From: Agromyces sp. NDB4Y10
GTDB lineage: Bacteria > Actinomycetota > Actinomycetes > Actinomycetales > Microbacteriaceae
Length of the DNA: 64,000 bases
Direction: 5' to 3'
NCBI RefSeq assembly: GCF_001620055.1
Contig: NZ_LQGY01000025.1
Coordinates: 62,001-126,000, forward strand
A model generated the notes under the pieces. It searched no databases and had not been told where the DNA came from. It saw only the letters and a list, made by a program, of their open reading frames with translations. The translations under genes were made by a program, and so were the position numbers. Of the stretch, positions 36,691-46,004 are shown one piece after another (the first letter of the stretch is position 1; each line of letters starts with the position of its first letter).

Positions 36691-39024
36691 ATGCTCGGCG
36701 ACGGAAGTTCTGCACTGGTCAGCCGCTTCGAGGAGGTCGGTCTCGGCGACGCGGCATCCGTCGGCGGCAAGGGGGCGAACCTCGGCGAGATGACCTCGGC
36801 CGGGCTGCCGATCCCGCCGGGCTTCGTGGTCACCGCGTCCGCGTACCTCGAGGCCGTGGAACGGGCCGGGGTGCGGGAACGCCTGCTCGAACGCTTCCGC
36901 GCCGCTGCGGCGGAGGCCGACGACCCGGAGGCCCTCGCGCGCGCGGCGGCCGAGCTGCGCGAGACGGTGCGGGCGGTCCAGGTCCCGGACGACGTCCGCG
37001 AGGCGATCCTGGGGGAGTACCACCGCCTCGGCGCTGGGGCCGCCGTGGCGGTGCGCTCGTCGGCGACCTCGGAGGATGCCGCGGGCACGTCGTTCGCGGG
37101 CATGCACGACACGTACAACAACGTCGTGGGCGACGAGGCCGTGCTCGCCCGACTGCGGGACTGCTGGGCGTCGCTCTACGGCGACCGCGTCATCTCGTAT
37201 CGGGCGAGCCAGCGCATGGACGAGGAGCCGGTGCTCGCGGTCGTCGTCCAGACGCAGGTGGCCTCCGACCGGTCGGGCGTCATGTTCACGGTCGACCCGT
37301 CGACCGGGGCGCGCGACCGGCTCGTGATCGAGGCGGCGCTGGGGCTCGGCGAGGTCGTCGTGTCCGGGGCGGTCGAACCCGACACGTACGTCGTCGCGAA
37401 GGACGGCCCGCGCCTGATCTCGGTGCGCGTCGGACGCCAGTCGCACGCCCTCGTGGCCGGATCGGACGGGACGGTCGTGCGCGAGGACCTCGACCCGGTG
37501 CGTGCCGACGCGCGCGTGCTCACCGATGACGAGGTGCTCGCCGTCGCGTCCCTCGGGCTGCAGGTGGAGCAGCACTACGGCGAGCCCCAGGACACCGAGT
37601 GGGCGTACTCGGCGGGGCGGCTCTGGATGCTCCAGTCGCGCCCGGTGACCACCCTCGGCGGCGGTCCGGGGGAGGCCGGCGTCCCGGTCGCCGGCGGACC
37701 TCCGGCGGGCACGGTCCTGCTCCGCGGGCTCGCCGCCGCGCCCGGTCGCGTGTCCGGACGGGTGCGCATCCTGCAGAGCCCCGCGGACGGACCCCGCCTG
37801 CAGGCGGGTGAGATCCTCGTCGCCCCCATGACCAACCCCGACTGGGTGCCCACGATGCGCCGCGCCGCGGCCGTGGTCACCGACGGCGGCGGCATGACCT
37901 GCCACGCCGCCATCGTGGCGCGGGAGCTCGGCGTGCCCGCGATCGTGGGGGCGCGCACGGCGACGTCGGCGCTCCGGGACGACGAGCTCGTCACGGTCGA
38001 CGGCGCGAAGGGCGAGGTGATCGAGGGCGCGGATGCCGCGGCATCCGCTGCACCCAGCGCTGGAGCGCCGCCGGCGATGGTGTCGCCGATCCCGGCACCC
38101 GCGGCGCCCGAGGCGCTCGCGACCCGGCTCTACGTCAACCTCGCCATCGCGGAACGCGCCGCGGACGTCGCCGCGCAGGACGTCGACGGCGTCGGGCTGC
38201 TCCGCGCCGAGTTCATGATCACCGATGCCCTCGGCGGCCTCCACCCGCGCGAGCTGCTCGCCCGCGGCCGGCGGGACGAGTTCGTCGATCGCATGAGCGG
38301 ATCGCTGCTGGAGGTGACCCGCGCGTTCGGGACGCGCCCCGTGGTGTACCGCACCATCGACTTCCGCACGAACGAGTTCCGCGGGCTCGAGGGCGGCGAG
38401 CGGTTCGAGCCGCAGGAGAACAACCCCATGATCGGCTACCGCGGCGCCTATCGGTACGTCCGCGAGCCGGAGCTGTTCACCCTCGAGCTCGAGGTGCTCG
38501 CGCGGGTGCGCGAGGAGACGCCGAACCTGCACGTCATGCTCCCGTTCGTGCGCACCCGCTGGGAGCTCGAGGCCTGCCTCGAACTCATCGACGACAGCCC
38601 GCTCGGCCGTCAGCGCGGCCTGAAGCGCTGGGTCATGGCCGAGGTGCCCTCGATCGCGTACCGGATCCCGGAGTACGCGGCGATGGGCATCGACGGGGTC
38701 TCGATCGGCTCCAACGACCTCACGCAGCTCATGCTCGGCGTCGACCGGGACTCCGAGCTGTGCGCCGAGCTGTTCGACGAGTCGGATGCCGCGGTGCTCG
38801 ACGCCATCGAGCGGATCATCACCGCCTGCCACGCGGCCGGCATCACCTCGTCGCTGTGCGGGCAGCGCCCGTCGAACGAGCCGGCCTTCGCCGAACACCT
38901 CGTGCGCTTCGGCATCGACTCGATCTCGGTCAACCCGGATGCCGCTGACCGCGCTCGTCGCGTGATCGGGGCCGCCGAGCGTCGCATCGTGCTCGACGCG
39001 GCGCGCGGCGGCGGGGCGGGCTGA
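36691..39024 (+). CDS. ppsA: Phosphoenolpyruvate synthase
   Basis: 777 residues. N-terminal ATP-grasp domain ([20 protein letters not shown], then [23 protein letters not shown] shown in part), phosphohistidine domain with [16 protein letters not shown] (His near residue 405), an alanine/proline linker (about 450-475), and a C-terminal PEP-binding barrel with [21 protein letters not shown] and the cysteine loop SLCGQRPS. It makes PEP from pyruvate and ATP for gluconeogenesis. GAGGTGAGGGG lies upstream of the ATG. The 96-base leader after pdtaR is full of short hairpins (for example 36599-36614), but no clear promoter is seen. Confidence 0.92.
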   Translation: MLGDGSSALVSRFEEVGLGDAASVGGKGANLGEMTSAGLPIPPGFVVTASAYLEAVERAGVRERLLERFRAAAAEADDPEALARAAAELRETVRAVQVPDDVREAILGEYHRLGAGAAVAVRSSATSEDAAGTSFAGMHDTYNNVVGDEAVLARLRDCWASLYGDRVISYRASQRMDEEPVLAVVVQTQVASDRSGVMFTVDPSTGARDRLVIEAALGLGEVVVSGAVEPDTYVVAKDGPRLISVRVGRQSHALVAGSDGTVVREDLDPVRADARVLTDDEVLAVASLGLQVEQHYGEPQDTEWAYSAGRLWMLQSRPVTTLGGGPGEAGVPVAGGPPAGTVLLRGLAAAPGRVSGRVRILQSPADGPRLQAGEILVAPMTNPDWVPTMRRAAAVVTDGGGMTCHAAIVARELGVPAIVGARTATSALRDDELVTVDGAKGEVIEGADAAASAAPSAGAPPAMVSPIPAPAAPEALATRLYVNLAIAERAADVAAQDVDGVGLLRAEFMITDALGGLHPRELLARGRRDEFVDRMSGSLLEVTRAFGTRPVVYRTIDFRTNEFRGLEGGERFEPQENNPMIGYRGAYRYVREPELFTLELEVLARVREETPNLHVMLPFVRTRWELEACLELIDDSPLGRQRGLKRWVMAEVPSIAYRIPEYAAMGIDGVSIGSNDLTQLMLGVDRDSELCAELFDESDAAVLDAIERIITACHAAGITSSLCGQRPSNEPAFAEHLVRFGIDSISVNPDAADRARRVIGAAERRIVLDAARGGGAG

Positions 39025-39107
39025 GCCCCGCGACATCCGTCGGCGGATGCCGGTCGCCCGGGTGCCGGGCGCGTCGCCGGCGGCCCGGAGGTGTCGGTGC
39101 CCGCTTG

Positions 39108-39119
39108 TAGTCTTGGGGG
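39108..39119 (+). promoter_or_regulatory. Leaderless promoter of polA (TAGTCT, 6-nt spacer)
   Basis: TAGTCT at 39108-39113, then TGGGGG and the GTG at 39120. No Shine-Dalgarno sequence at a useful distance; transcription probably starts at the initiation codon. Confidence 0.6.
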
Positions 39120-41807
39120 GTGTCGGACCCCACCCCCGCAAAGCCCACCCTCCTCGTCGTCGACGGCCACTCGCTCGCCTACCGCGCCTTCTACGCGCTG
39201 CCCGTCGACAGCTTCAGCACCCGTGACGGGCAGCACACGAACGCCATCCACGGCTTCCTGTCGATGCTGCTCATGCTGCTGCGCAACGAGAAGCCGACGC
39301 ACCTCGCGGTGGCGTTCGACACGTCCCGCCAGTCCTTCCGCACGCGCGAGTACACCGAGTACAAGGCCAACCGCAGCGAGACGCCGTCCGAGTTCAAGGG
39401 CCAGATCGGCCTCCTGAAGGAGGCGCTGCGCGCCATGCGCATCACCGTGCTCGAGAAGGAGGACTACGAGGCGGACGACATCCTCGCCACGCTCGCCACG
39501 CGCGGCAAGGACGCGGGGTATGACGTGCTCGTCGTGTCCGGCGACCGCGACACCATCCAGCTCGTCGACGACGACATCACCCTGCTCTACCCGAACGTGC
39601 AGGGCGTCTCGCAGCTCAAGCGCTACGACGCCCAGGCCGTCATCGAGCGCTACGGCGTCCGGCCCGAGCAGTACCCGGATGTCGCGGCGCTCGTCGGCGA
39701 GACCAGCGACAACCTGCCCGGCATCACGAAGGTCGGCGAGAAGACCGCCGTGAAGTGGCTCGGGCTCTACGGCAGCCTCGACGGCATCCTCGAGCACATC
39801 GACGAGATCAAGGGCGTCGTGGGCGACAACCTGCGGCGTGAGCGCGAGAACGCGGTCCGCAACCGGCGGCTCAACCGGCTCGTGCGCGATCTCGAGCTCG
39901 ACGTCGAGATCGCCGACCTCGAGGCCAAGCCGATGGACGAGGCGGCCGTGCGGGAGCTGTTCGACCGGCTCGAGTTCAAGACGCTGCTCGAGCGCGTCGT
40001 GAAGATGGCCGGCGAGGGCAACGGCGTGACGGCCGACGGTTCGGCGGCGCTCGCGGCCGAGCCCGAGCCCGCCGCCACCGCGCCCGTGTCGCAGGCACTC
40101 CGCGGCGCCGAGCTCGAGGGCTGGCTCGCGCGGGCCGCCGCGGCCGAGCCGGCCGGGCTGGGGCTCAGCCTCGAGGTGCTCGACGGCCGCGTGATCGGCG
40201 CGGGCGTCGCCTCGTCGAGCGAATCGCTCCAGATCGCGTGGACCCCCGGACAGGCCGACCTCGCGCCGTTCGAGGCGTGGCTCGCGAGCGACGCCCCGAA
40301 GATCATGACCGACGCGAAGCCGCAGCTGAAGGCGATGCGCCGATCCGGCCTGGCGTTCGACGGCCTCGTCGTCGACACCCTCGTCGCGGGCTGGCTGGTC
40401 CGGCCGAGCCTGGCCGAGAAGGACCTCGCCGACCTCGTCTCGCGCTACCTGCGCGAGACCATCCCCATGGCCGACCCCGCGCAACTGGTCCCCGACGCCG
40501 ATTCGACCGCCGGCGCACCCGAGTTCGCGTGGTACTCCCTCCGCGTGGCCCCCGTGGTGCTCGGTGCGCTCTCGGAGGGCTCGCGCCGGGTCCTCGCCGA
40601 CATCGAGATCCCGATCGTCGGCATCCTCGCCGAGATGGAACTGCGCGGCGTGACCGTCGAGCACGACAAGCTCGCCGAGCTCTCGGCGCAGCTGGGCGAG
40701 CGCGCCGCGGGCCTCGCGCAGGCGGCGTACGCCGAGATCGGGCGCGAGGTGAACCTCGGTTCGCCGAAGCAGCTCCAGGAAGTGCTGTTCGACCAGCTCG
40801 GCATGCCGAAGACCCGGGCCACGAAGACCGGCTACTCGACCGACGCCGGCGCGCTCGCCGACCTGCAGGACTCCAACCCGCACCCGTTCCTCGGACTCCT
40901 GCTCGAGCATCGCGACGCCACGAAGCTCCGGCAGATCGTCGAGACGCTCGACAAGTCCATCCAGTCCGACGGCCGCGTGCACACGAGCTACGTGCAGGTG
41001 GGGACCACCACGGGGCGCATCTCCTCGACCGACCCGAACCTGCAGAACATCCCGGTCCGCACCGAGGAGGGGCGTCGCATCCGCGCCGCATTCACCCACG
41101 GCGCCGACTACGCCGAGCTGCTGACCGCCGACTACTCGCAGATCGAGATGCGCATCATGGCGCACCTCTCGCAGGACCCGGGCCTCATCGAGGCGTTCCA
41201 CTCGGGCGAGGACCTGCACCGCTTCGTCGGCGCCCGGATCTTCGACGTCGACCCGTCCGACGTGACGCCGCTCATGCGCACCAAGGTGAAGGCCATGTCC
41301 TACGGCCTCGCGTACGGGCTCAGCGCGTTCGGACTCTCGAAGCAGCTGCGCATCGACCGGGCCGAGGCCACCCAGCTGATGAAGGACTACTTCGAGCGCT
41401 TCGGCGCGGTACGCGACTACCTGCGCGGGGTCGTCGCCCAGGCGAAGGTCGACGGGTACACCGAGACGATCTTCGGCCGCCGGCGTCCCTTCCCCGACCT
41501 GAACAGCCCGAACCGCGTCCTCCGCGAGAACGCCGAGCGAGCGGCGCTCAACGCGCCGATCCAGGGCTCGGCCGCCGACATCATGAAGTTCGCGATGATC
41601 GGGGTCGAGCGCGAACTCCAGGCCCGCGACCTGCGGTCGCGCATGCTCATGCAGGTGCACGACGAGCTCATCTTCGAGGTCGTCGCGGGCGAGGGCGACG
41701 AGGTCGAGGCGCTCGTGCACGACCGCATGTCGCACGCCGCCGACCTGTTGGTGCCCCTCGACGTGCAGGTCGGCCGCGGCCGCGACTGGGAGGACGCGGC
41801 GCACTGA
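39120..41807 (+). CDS. polA: DNA polymerase I
   Basis: 895 residues. N-terminal 5'-3' exonuclease (VVDGHSLAYRAFYAL, KANRSETP, DYEADDILATLA), a central 3'-5' exonuclease-like domain in which the DxE catalytic pair is missing (the region reads LGLSLEVLDGRVIG), and a family A polymerase domain with motif A LLTADYSQIEMRIMAHL, motif B KAMSYGLAYGLSAFGL and motif C MQVHDELIFEV. Loss of proofreading is usual in actinobacterial Pol I. It works in Okazaki fragment processing and, with the nearby uvr genes, in excision repair. Confidence 0.97.
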   Translation: MSDPTPAKPTLLVVDGHSLAYRAFYALPVDSFSTRDGQHTNAIHGFLSMLLMLLRNEKPTHLAVAFDTSRQSFRTREYTEYKANRSETPSEFKGQIGLLKEALRAMRITVLEKEDYEADDILATLATRGKDAGYDVLVVSGDRDTIQLVDDDITLLYPNVQGVSQLKRYDAQAVIERYGVRPEQYPDVAALVGETSDNLPGITKVGEKTAVKWLGLYGSLDGILEHIDEIKGVVGDNLRRERENAVRNRRLNRLVRDLELDVEIADLEAKPMDEAAVRELFDRLEFKTLLERVVKMAGEGNGVTADGSAALAAEPEPAATAPVSQALRGAELEGWLARAAAAEPAGLGLSLEVLDGRVIGAGVASSSESLQIAWTPGQADLAPFEAWLASDAPKIMTDAKPQLKAMRRSGLAFDGLVVDTLVAGWLVRPSLAEKDLADLVSRYLRETIPMADPAQLVPDADSTAGAPEFAWYSLRVAPVVLGALSEGSRRVLADIEIPIVGILAEMELRGVTVEHDKLAELSAQLGERAAGLAQAAYAEIGREVNLGSPKQLQEVLFDQLGMPKTRATKTGYSTDAGALADLQDSNPHPFLGLLLEHRDATKLRQIVETLDKSIQSDGRVHTSYVQVGTTTGRISSTDPNLQNIPVRTEEGRRIRAAFTHGADYAELLTADYSQIEMRIMAHLSQDPGLIEAFHSGEDLHRFVGARIFDVDPSDVTPLMRTKVKAMSYGLAYGLSAFGLSKQLRIDRAEATQLMKDYFERFGAVRDYLRGVVAQAKVDGYTETIFGRRRPFPDLNSPNRVLRENAERAALNAPIQGSAADIMKFAMIGVERELQARDLRSRMLMQVHDELIFEVVAGEGDEVEALVHDRMSHAADLLVPLDVQVGRGRDWEDAAH

Positions 41808-41859
41808 GCCCGTGACCTGAGCGGGCCTCGGGGGTTGGCACGTCGCCCGAGGGCTCGCC

Positions 41860-41872
41860 TAGGCTCGCACCC
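41860..41872 (+). promoter_or_regulatory. Leaderless promoter of the DUF885 gene (TAGGCT, 7-nt spacer)
   Basis: TAGGCT at 41860-41865, seven bases, then ATG at 41873, with no ribosome site. A weak 7-bp hairpin (CCTCGGG/CCCGAGG, about 41825-41852) just upstream may end polA transcription. Confidence 0.55.
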
Positions 41873-43546
41873 ATGGCAGCAGCTGAGCGCACTCCGACCG
41901 AGGTCGACCGCATCGCCGAGGGCTGGGTCGACGAGATCGTCCGGTTGAATCCGGCGGTCGGCACGTACATCGGGCGCACCGACGAGGACCACCGGCTTCC
42001 GGACTACTCGCCGACCGGCCACGCCGCGCTGATGGAGGCCACCCGCGCCACGCTCGGCGAGCTCCGGCGCGCCGACCCCGTCGACGACGTCGATCGCATC
42101 ACCGTGGCCGACCTCGGCAGCGAGCTCGACCTCGACCTCGAAGCGGATGCCGCGGGACTGCCGCTGCGCGACCTCAACGTCATCGCGAGTCCGGCCCAGG
42201 AGATCCGCGAGGTGTTCGACCTCATGCCCACCTCCTCCACCGAGGACTGGGAGCGGATCGCCGCTCGGCTGGCTGCGGTCCCGGGCGCGGTGGACGGCTA
42301 CCTGGAGACGCTCCGACTGGGCATCGACCGGGGTGTGGTCCCGGCGGTGCGTCAGGTGCGCGAGGTGGCCCTGCAGGCGCGCCGGCACGCGCGGTCCGAC
42401 GGGTTCTTCCCCTCGTTCGTCGAGCAGGCCGCGTCGGGCGAGGCGGACGTCGACGGCTCGCTGCGACGCGAGCTCGAGGCCGGCGCTGCCGGGGCGGCGT
42501 CCGCGTACGGTCGGCTCGCCGAGTTCCTCGAGCGCGAACTCGCACCGCGCGCCGGGAACGACGACGCCGTCGGCCGCGAGGTCTACGCGTTGCAGTCGCG
42601 CCGTTTCCTCGGAGCGACGATCGACCTCGACGAGACCTACGAGTGGGGTCGCGACGAGCTGGCTCGCATGGTGGCCGAGCAGGAGGCGGTCGCACACGAG
42701 ATCCTTCCCGGGGCCTCCGTCGCCGAGGCGGTCGCGCACCTCGAAGCGGAGCCCGCCCGCAAGCTCGTCGGCACGGAGGCCCTGCAGCGCTGGATGCAGG
42801 AGACGAGCGATCGCGCCGTGGCGGAGCTCGGCGCGACGCAGTTCGACATCCCCGAGCAGATCCGCACGCTCGAGTGCCTCATCGCCCCCACCCAGGAGGG
42901 CGGGATCTACTACACCGGTCCGAGCGACGACTTCTCGCGACCCGGTCGCATGTGGTGGTCGGTGCCCGAGGGCGTCACCGAGTTCGACACGTGGCGTGAG
43001 AAGACCACCGTGTACCACGAGGGGGTGCCGGGCCATCACCTGCAGATCGGGCAGGCGGTCGTCAATCGCGGGCAGTTGAACACGTGGCGCCGGCAGCTCG
43101 CCGGCACCTCGGGGCACGCGGAGGGCTGGGCGCTCTACGCGGAGCGGCTCATGGAGGAGCTCGGCTACCTGGACGATCCGGCCGACCGTCTCGGCATGCT
43201 CGACGGACAGCGCATGCGCGCAGCCCGCGTCGTGCTCGACATCGGCGTGCACCTCGGCAAGCCCCGTCCCGACGGTGCCGGAGCGTGGACGGGGGAGTAC
43301 GCGTTCGAGTTCATGGGCGCGAACGTGAACATGCCCGACGAGTTCGTGCGCTTCGAGGTCCACCGGTACCTCGGCTGGCCGGGGCAGGCGCCGTCGTACA
43401 AGGTGGGCCAGCGCATCTGGGAGCAGCTGCGGGACGAGGTGCGCCGGCGCGAGGGCGACGGCTTCGACATCCGCTCGTTCCACTCGCGGGCGCTGGCGCT
43501 CGGCGGAGTGGGCCTCGACACGCTGAAGGGTGCGCTGCTCGCCTGA
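41873..43546 (+). CDS. DUF885 family protein, likely metallopeptidase
   Basis: 557 residues, no signal peptide. The motif VYHEGVPGHHLQ (His382) is the zinc-binding HExxH-like variant of DUF885, a family related to M32/gluzincin-type peptidases, and a downstream Glu in HAEGWALYAERLMEELGY (shown in part) fits the third ligand region. Predicted cytoplasmic peptidase of unknown substrate. Acidic overall. Its own leaderless promoter and the promoter region before rpsA suggest a single-gene unit. Confidence 0.85.
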   Translation: MAAAERTPTEVDRIAEGWVDEIVRLNPAVGTYIGRTDEDHRLPDYSPTGHAALMEATRATLGELRRADPVDDVDRITVADLGSELDLDLEADAAGLPLRDLNVIASPAQEIREVFDLMPTSSTEDWERIAARLAAVPGAVDGYLETLRLGIDRGVVPAVRQVREVALQARRHARSDGFFPSFVEQAASGEADVDGSLRRELEAGAAGAASAYGRLAEFLERELAPRAGNDDAVGREVYALQSRRFLGATIDLDETYEWGRDELARMVAEQEAVAHEILPGASVAEAVAHLEAEPARKLVGTEALQRWMQETSDRAVAELGATQFDIPEQIRTLECLIAPTQEGGIYYTGPSDDFSRPGRMWWSVPEGVTEFDTWREKTTVYHEGVPGHHLQIGQAVVNRGQLNTWRRQLAGTSGHAEGWALYAERLMEELGYLDDPADRLGMLDGQRMRAARVVLDIGVHLGKPRPDGAGAWTGEYAFEFMGANVNMPDEFVRFEVHRYLGWPGQAPSYKVGQRIWEQLRDEVRRREGDGFDIRSFHSRALALGGVGLDTLKGALLA

Positions 43547-43590
43547 GGGTGGCCCGACGGATGCCGCGCCGCGGGTGCAGCGCGGTGCGG

Positions 43591-43726
43591 TTGCCGCCCG
43601 AGCGCCGATGAGGATAGGATGGAGCGTCACTCGTGTGACATCCCTGTCCGCATGCCCGCCGCGGAGCACACACAACGCTCTTTCCGCGACGGGCCCGATT
43701 TTGTCCATTAACGGAGCATCCACTAC
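43591..43726 (+). promoter_or_regulatory. rpsA promoter and 100-nt structured leader
   Basis: TTGCCG (43591-43596), an 18-base spacer and TAGGAT (43615-43620) form the clearest two-part promoter in the window. A start near 43626 would place the hairpin GTCAC-TCGT-GTGAC (43626-43639) at the very 5' end of the mRNA, which often protects transcripts. A second possible stem pairs CGCGGA with TCCGCG around 43672-43698. ACGGAGC lies before the ATG. Such a leader would allow feedback by S1, but no known motif is recognised. Confidence 0.6.
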
Positions 43727-45175
43727 ATGACAACCGCAACGACCAAGGCGCCCAAGCAGGTCGCGATCAACGACATCGGATCTGCTGACGATTTCCTCGC
43801 CGCGGTCGAGAAGACTCTGAAGTTCTTCAACGACGGCGACCTCATCGAGGGCACCGTCGTGAAGATCGACCGCGACGAGGTCCTCCTCGACGTCGGGTAC
43901 AAGACCGAGGGTGTGATCCCCTCCCGCGAGCTTTCCATCAAGCACGACGTCGACCCCAGCGAGGTCGTCAACGTCGGCGACTCCGTCGAGGCCCTCGTTC
44001 TCCAGAAGGAGGACAAGGAAGGCCGCCTGATCCTGTCGAAGAAGCGTGCGCAGTACGAGCGCGCGTGGGGCGACGTGGAGAAGATCAAGGAGACCGACGG
44101 CGTCGTCACGGGCACCGTCATCGAGGTCGTCAAGGGCGGCCTCATCGTCGACATCGGCCTCCGCGGCTTCCTCCCGGCCTCGCTCATCGAGCTCCGCCGC
44201 GTGCGCGATCTCACGCCGTACCTCGGCCAGGAGATCGAGGCGAAGATCCTCGAGCTCGACAAGAACCGCAACAACGTGGTCCTGTCGCGTCGCGCGCTGC
44301 TCGAGCAGACCCAGTCGGAGTCGCGCTCGACCTTCCTGCAGAACCTGCACCCGGGCCAGATCCGCAAGGGCGTCATCTCGTCGATCGTCAACTTCGGTGC
44401 GTTCGTCGACCTCGGCGGCGTCGACGGTCTCGTCCACGTCTCCGAGCTCTCCTGGAAGCACATCGAGCACGCCAGCGAGGTCGTCGAGGTCGGCCAGGAG
44501 GTCACCGTCGAGGTGCTCTCCGTCGAGCTCGACCGCGAGCGCGTCTCGCTGTCGCTCAAGGCGACGCAGGAGGACCCGTGGCAGGTCTTCGCCCGTACGC
44601 ACGCCATCGGCCAGGTCACGCCCGGAAAGGTCACCAAGCTGGTGCCGTTCGGTGCGTTCGTCCGCGTCGCCGACGGCATCGAGGGCCTCGTGCACATCTC
44701 CGAGCTGTCGGGCCGCCACGTCGAGCTCGCCGAGCAGGTCGTGTCGGTCGGCGAGGAGGTCTTCGTCAAGGTCATCGACATCGACCTCGAGCGTCGCCGC
44801 ATCTCGCTGTCGCTCAAGCAGGCCAACGAGGGCGTCGACCCCGAGGGCACCGAGTTCGACCCGGCGCTCTACGGCATGCTCACCGAGTACGACGAGCAGG
44901 GCAACTACAAGTACCCCGAGGGCTTCGACCCCGAGACCAACGAGTGGCGCGAGGGCTTCGAGGCCCAGCGCGAGAAGTGGGAGCAGGAGTACGCTGCCGC
45001 CCAGGCTCGCTGGGAGGCGCACAAGAAGCAGGTCGCCGCGTCGCTCGCGGCCCAGGCTTCGGACGACTCGTTCTCGTCGGGCGCCTCGTCGTTCTCGAGC
45101 GAGTCCGCCGGTGCGGGCACCCTCGCCGACGACGCCTCGCTCGCAGCACTGCGCGAGAAGCTCTCGAGCAACTGA
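43727..45175 (+). CDS. rpsA: 30S ribosomal protein S1
   Basis: 482 residues with four S1 RNA-binding domains at about 36-105, 122-190, 207-276 and 292-362 (for example KGVISSIVNFGAFVDLGG and GKVTKLVPFGAFVRVADG), then a tail of about 120 residues with charged, glutamate/alanine-rich and serine-rich parts. Four domains instead of the six of E. coli is normal for high-GC Gram-positives. It helps recruit mRNA to the ribosome; many messages here appear leaderless and would not need it. Confidence 0.97.
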   Translation: MTTATTKAPKQVAINDIGSADDFLAAVEKTLKFFNDGDLIEGTVVKIDRDEVLLDVGYKTEGVIPSRELSIKHDVDPSEVVNVGDSVEALVLQKEDKEGRLILSKKRAQYERAWGDVEKIKETDGVVTGTVIEVVKGGLIVDIGLRGFLPASLIELRRVRDLTPYLGQEIEAKILELDKNRNNVVLSRRALLEQTQSESRSTFLQNLHPGQIRKGVISSIVNFGAFVDLGGVDGLVHVSELSWKHIEHASEVVEVGQEVTVEVLSVELDRERVSLSLKATQEDPWQVFARTHAIGQVTPGKVTKLVPFGAFVRVADGIEGLVHISELSGRHVELAEQVVSVGEEVFVKVIDIDLERRRISLSLKQANEGVDPEGTEFDPALYGMLTEYDEQGNYKYPEGFDPETNEWREGFEAQREKWEQEYAAAQARWEAHKKQVAASLAAQASDDSFSSGASSFSSESAGAGTLADDASLAALREKLSSN

Positions 45176-45201
45176 TCCGTCGCTCCGTACGGCGAATCGA
45201 A

Positions 45202-45235
45202 CGGAAGGCCGGTCCCCTCGGGGGCCGGCCTTCCG
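45202..45235 (+). terminator. rpsA terminator
   Basis: CGGAAGGCCGGTCCCC (45202-45217) pairs with GGGGCCGGCCTTCCG (45221-45235), a 15-bp perfect stem with one bulged T and a 3-base loop, 27 bases after the rpsA stop. Only short T content follows. Confidence 0.8.
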
Positions 45236-45305
45236 GCATTCCCGGAGACCGCTCCGATCGCCGTCGCGGGAGGCTGGCGCGTCGAGGGCGGTGATCCGCA
45301 CCCCA

Positions 45306-45317
45306 TAGGGTGGACTC
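45306..45317 (+). promoter_or_regulatory. Leaderless promoter of coaE (TAGGGT, 6-nt spacer)
   Basis: TAGGGT at 45306-45311, then six bases to the GTG at 45318. No ribosome binding site. Confidence 0.55.
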
Positions 45318-45932
45318 GTGTACCTGATCGGCCTCACTGGCGGAATCGCCTCCGGAAAGTCCACCGTCGCCCGCCGGCTCGTCGAGCATGGCGCGATCCA
45401 CCTCGATGCCGACCAGCTCGCGCGTCGCGTGGTCGAGCCGGGCAGCCCGTGCCTCGAGGCCATCGTCGCCGAGTTCGGCGACGGGGTGCTGCGCCATGAC
45501 GGCACGCTCGACCGCCCGAAGCTCGGCGAGATCGTGTTCCGCGACGACGACGCGCGGGCGCGGCTCAACGCGATCGTGCACCCGGCCGTGCGCGAACTCT
45601 CCCGCAAGCTCATCGCCAAGGCCGAGCAGGAGGACCCGGACGCGGTCGTCGTCTACGACGTCCCGCTGCTCGTCGAGGCGCAGGTCGACCACCCGTTCGA
45701 CCTCATCGTGGTGACGAGCGCCCCCAAGCGAGCCCAGGTCAAGCGCCTGGTCGAGGAGCGGGGGCTCGACCCGATCCAGGCCGAGGCCCGCGTCGACGCG
45801 CAGATCAGCGACGAGGACCGTCGCGCGATCGCCGATGTCGTGATCGACACCGGCGGCAGCCTCGCGCACACCATGAGCCAGGCCGACGGCCTGTGGGTCG
45901 ACATCGAGAAGGCCCGGCGCGCGAAGCGCTGA
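45318..45932 (+). CDS. coaE: Dephospho-CoA kinase
   Basis: 204 residues. P-loop LTGGIASGKSTVARRL at 4-19 and the DADQLARRVVEPG substrate motif identify the last enzyme of coenzyme A synthesis. The actinobacterial C-terminal UPF0157 extension found in mycobacteria is absent here. Lies between rpsA and uvrB, an order common in actinobacteria. Confidence 0.96.
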   Translation: MYLIGLTGGIASGKSTVARRLVEHGAIHLDADQLARRVVEPGSPCLEAIVAEFGDGVLRHDGTLDRPKLGEIVFRDDDARARLNAIVHPAVRELSRKLIAKAEQEDPDAVVVYDVPLLVEAQVDHPFDLIVVTSAPKRAQVKRLVEERGLDPIQAEARVDAQISDEDRRAIADVVIDTGGSLAHTMSQADGLWVDIEKARRAKR

Positions 45933-45991
45933 CGGCAGCGGAGGCCGCAGCCGCGGCATCCGCTCTCAGGATCGGTGTCGGTGGCCGAACC

Positions 45992-46004
45992 TAGACTTGA
46001 CCAC
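45992..46004 (+). promoter_or_regulatory. Leaderless promoter of uvrB (TAGACT, 7-nt spacer)
   Basis: TAGACT at 45992-45997, seven bases, ATG at 46005. The position rules out the longer in-frame GTG start at 45975, which would place the promoter inside the coding region. No LexA (SOS) box of the GAACN4GTTC type was seen. Confidence 0.6.

Noticed and set aside
40080-40330. Loss of catalytic acids in the PolA exonuclease domain as a mutation
   Set aside because: Absent proofreading residues are usual in actinobacterial Pol I, so it is not specific to this genome.
41417-45619. 1400-codon antisense frame across DUF885 and rpsA
   Set aside because: Runs across three unrelated genes and promoters, repetitive composition, no start signal.
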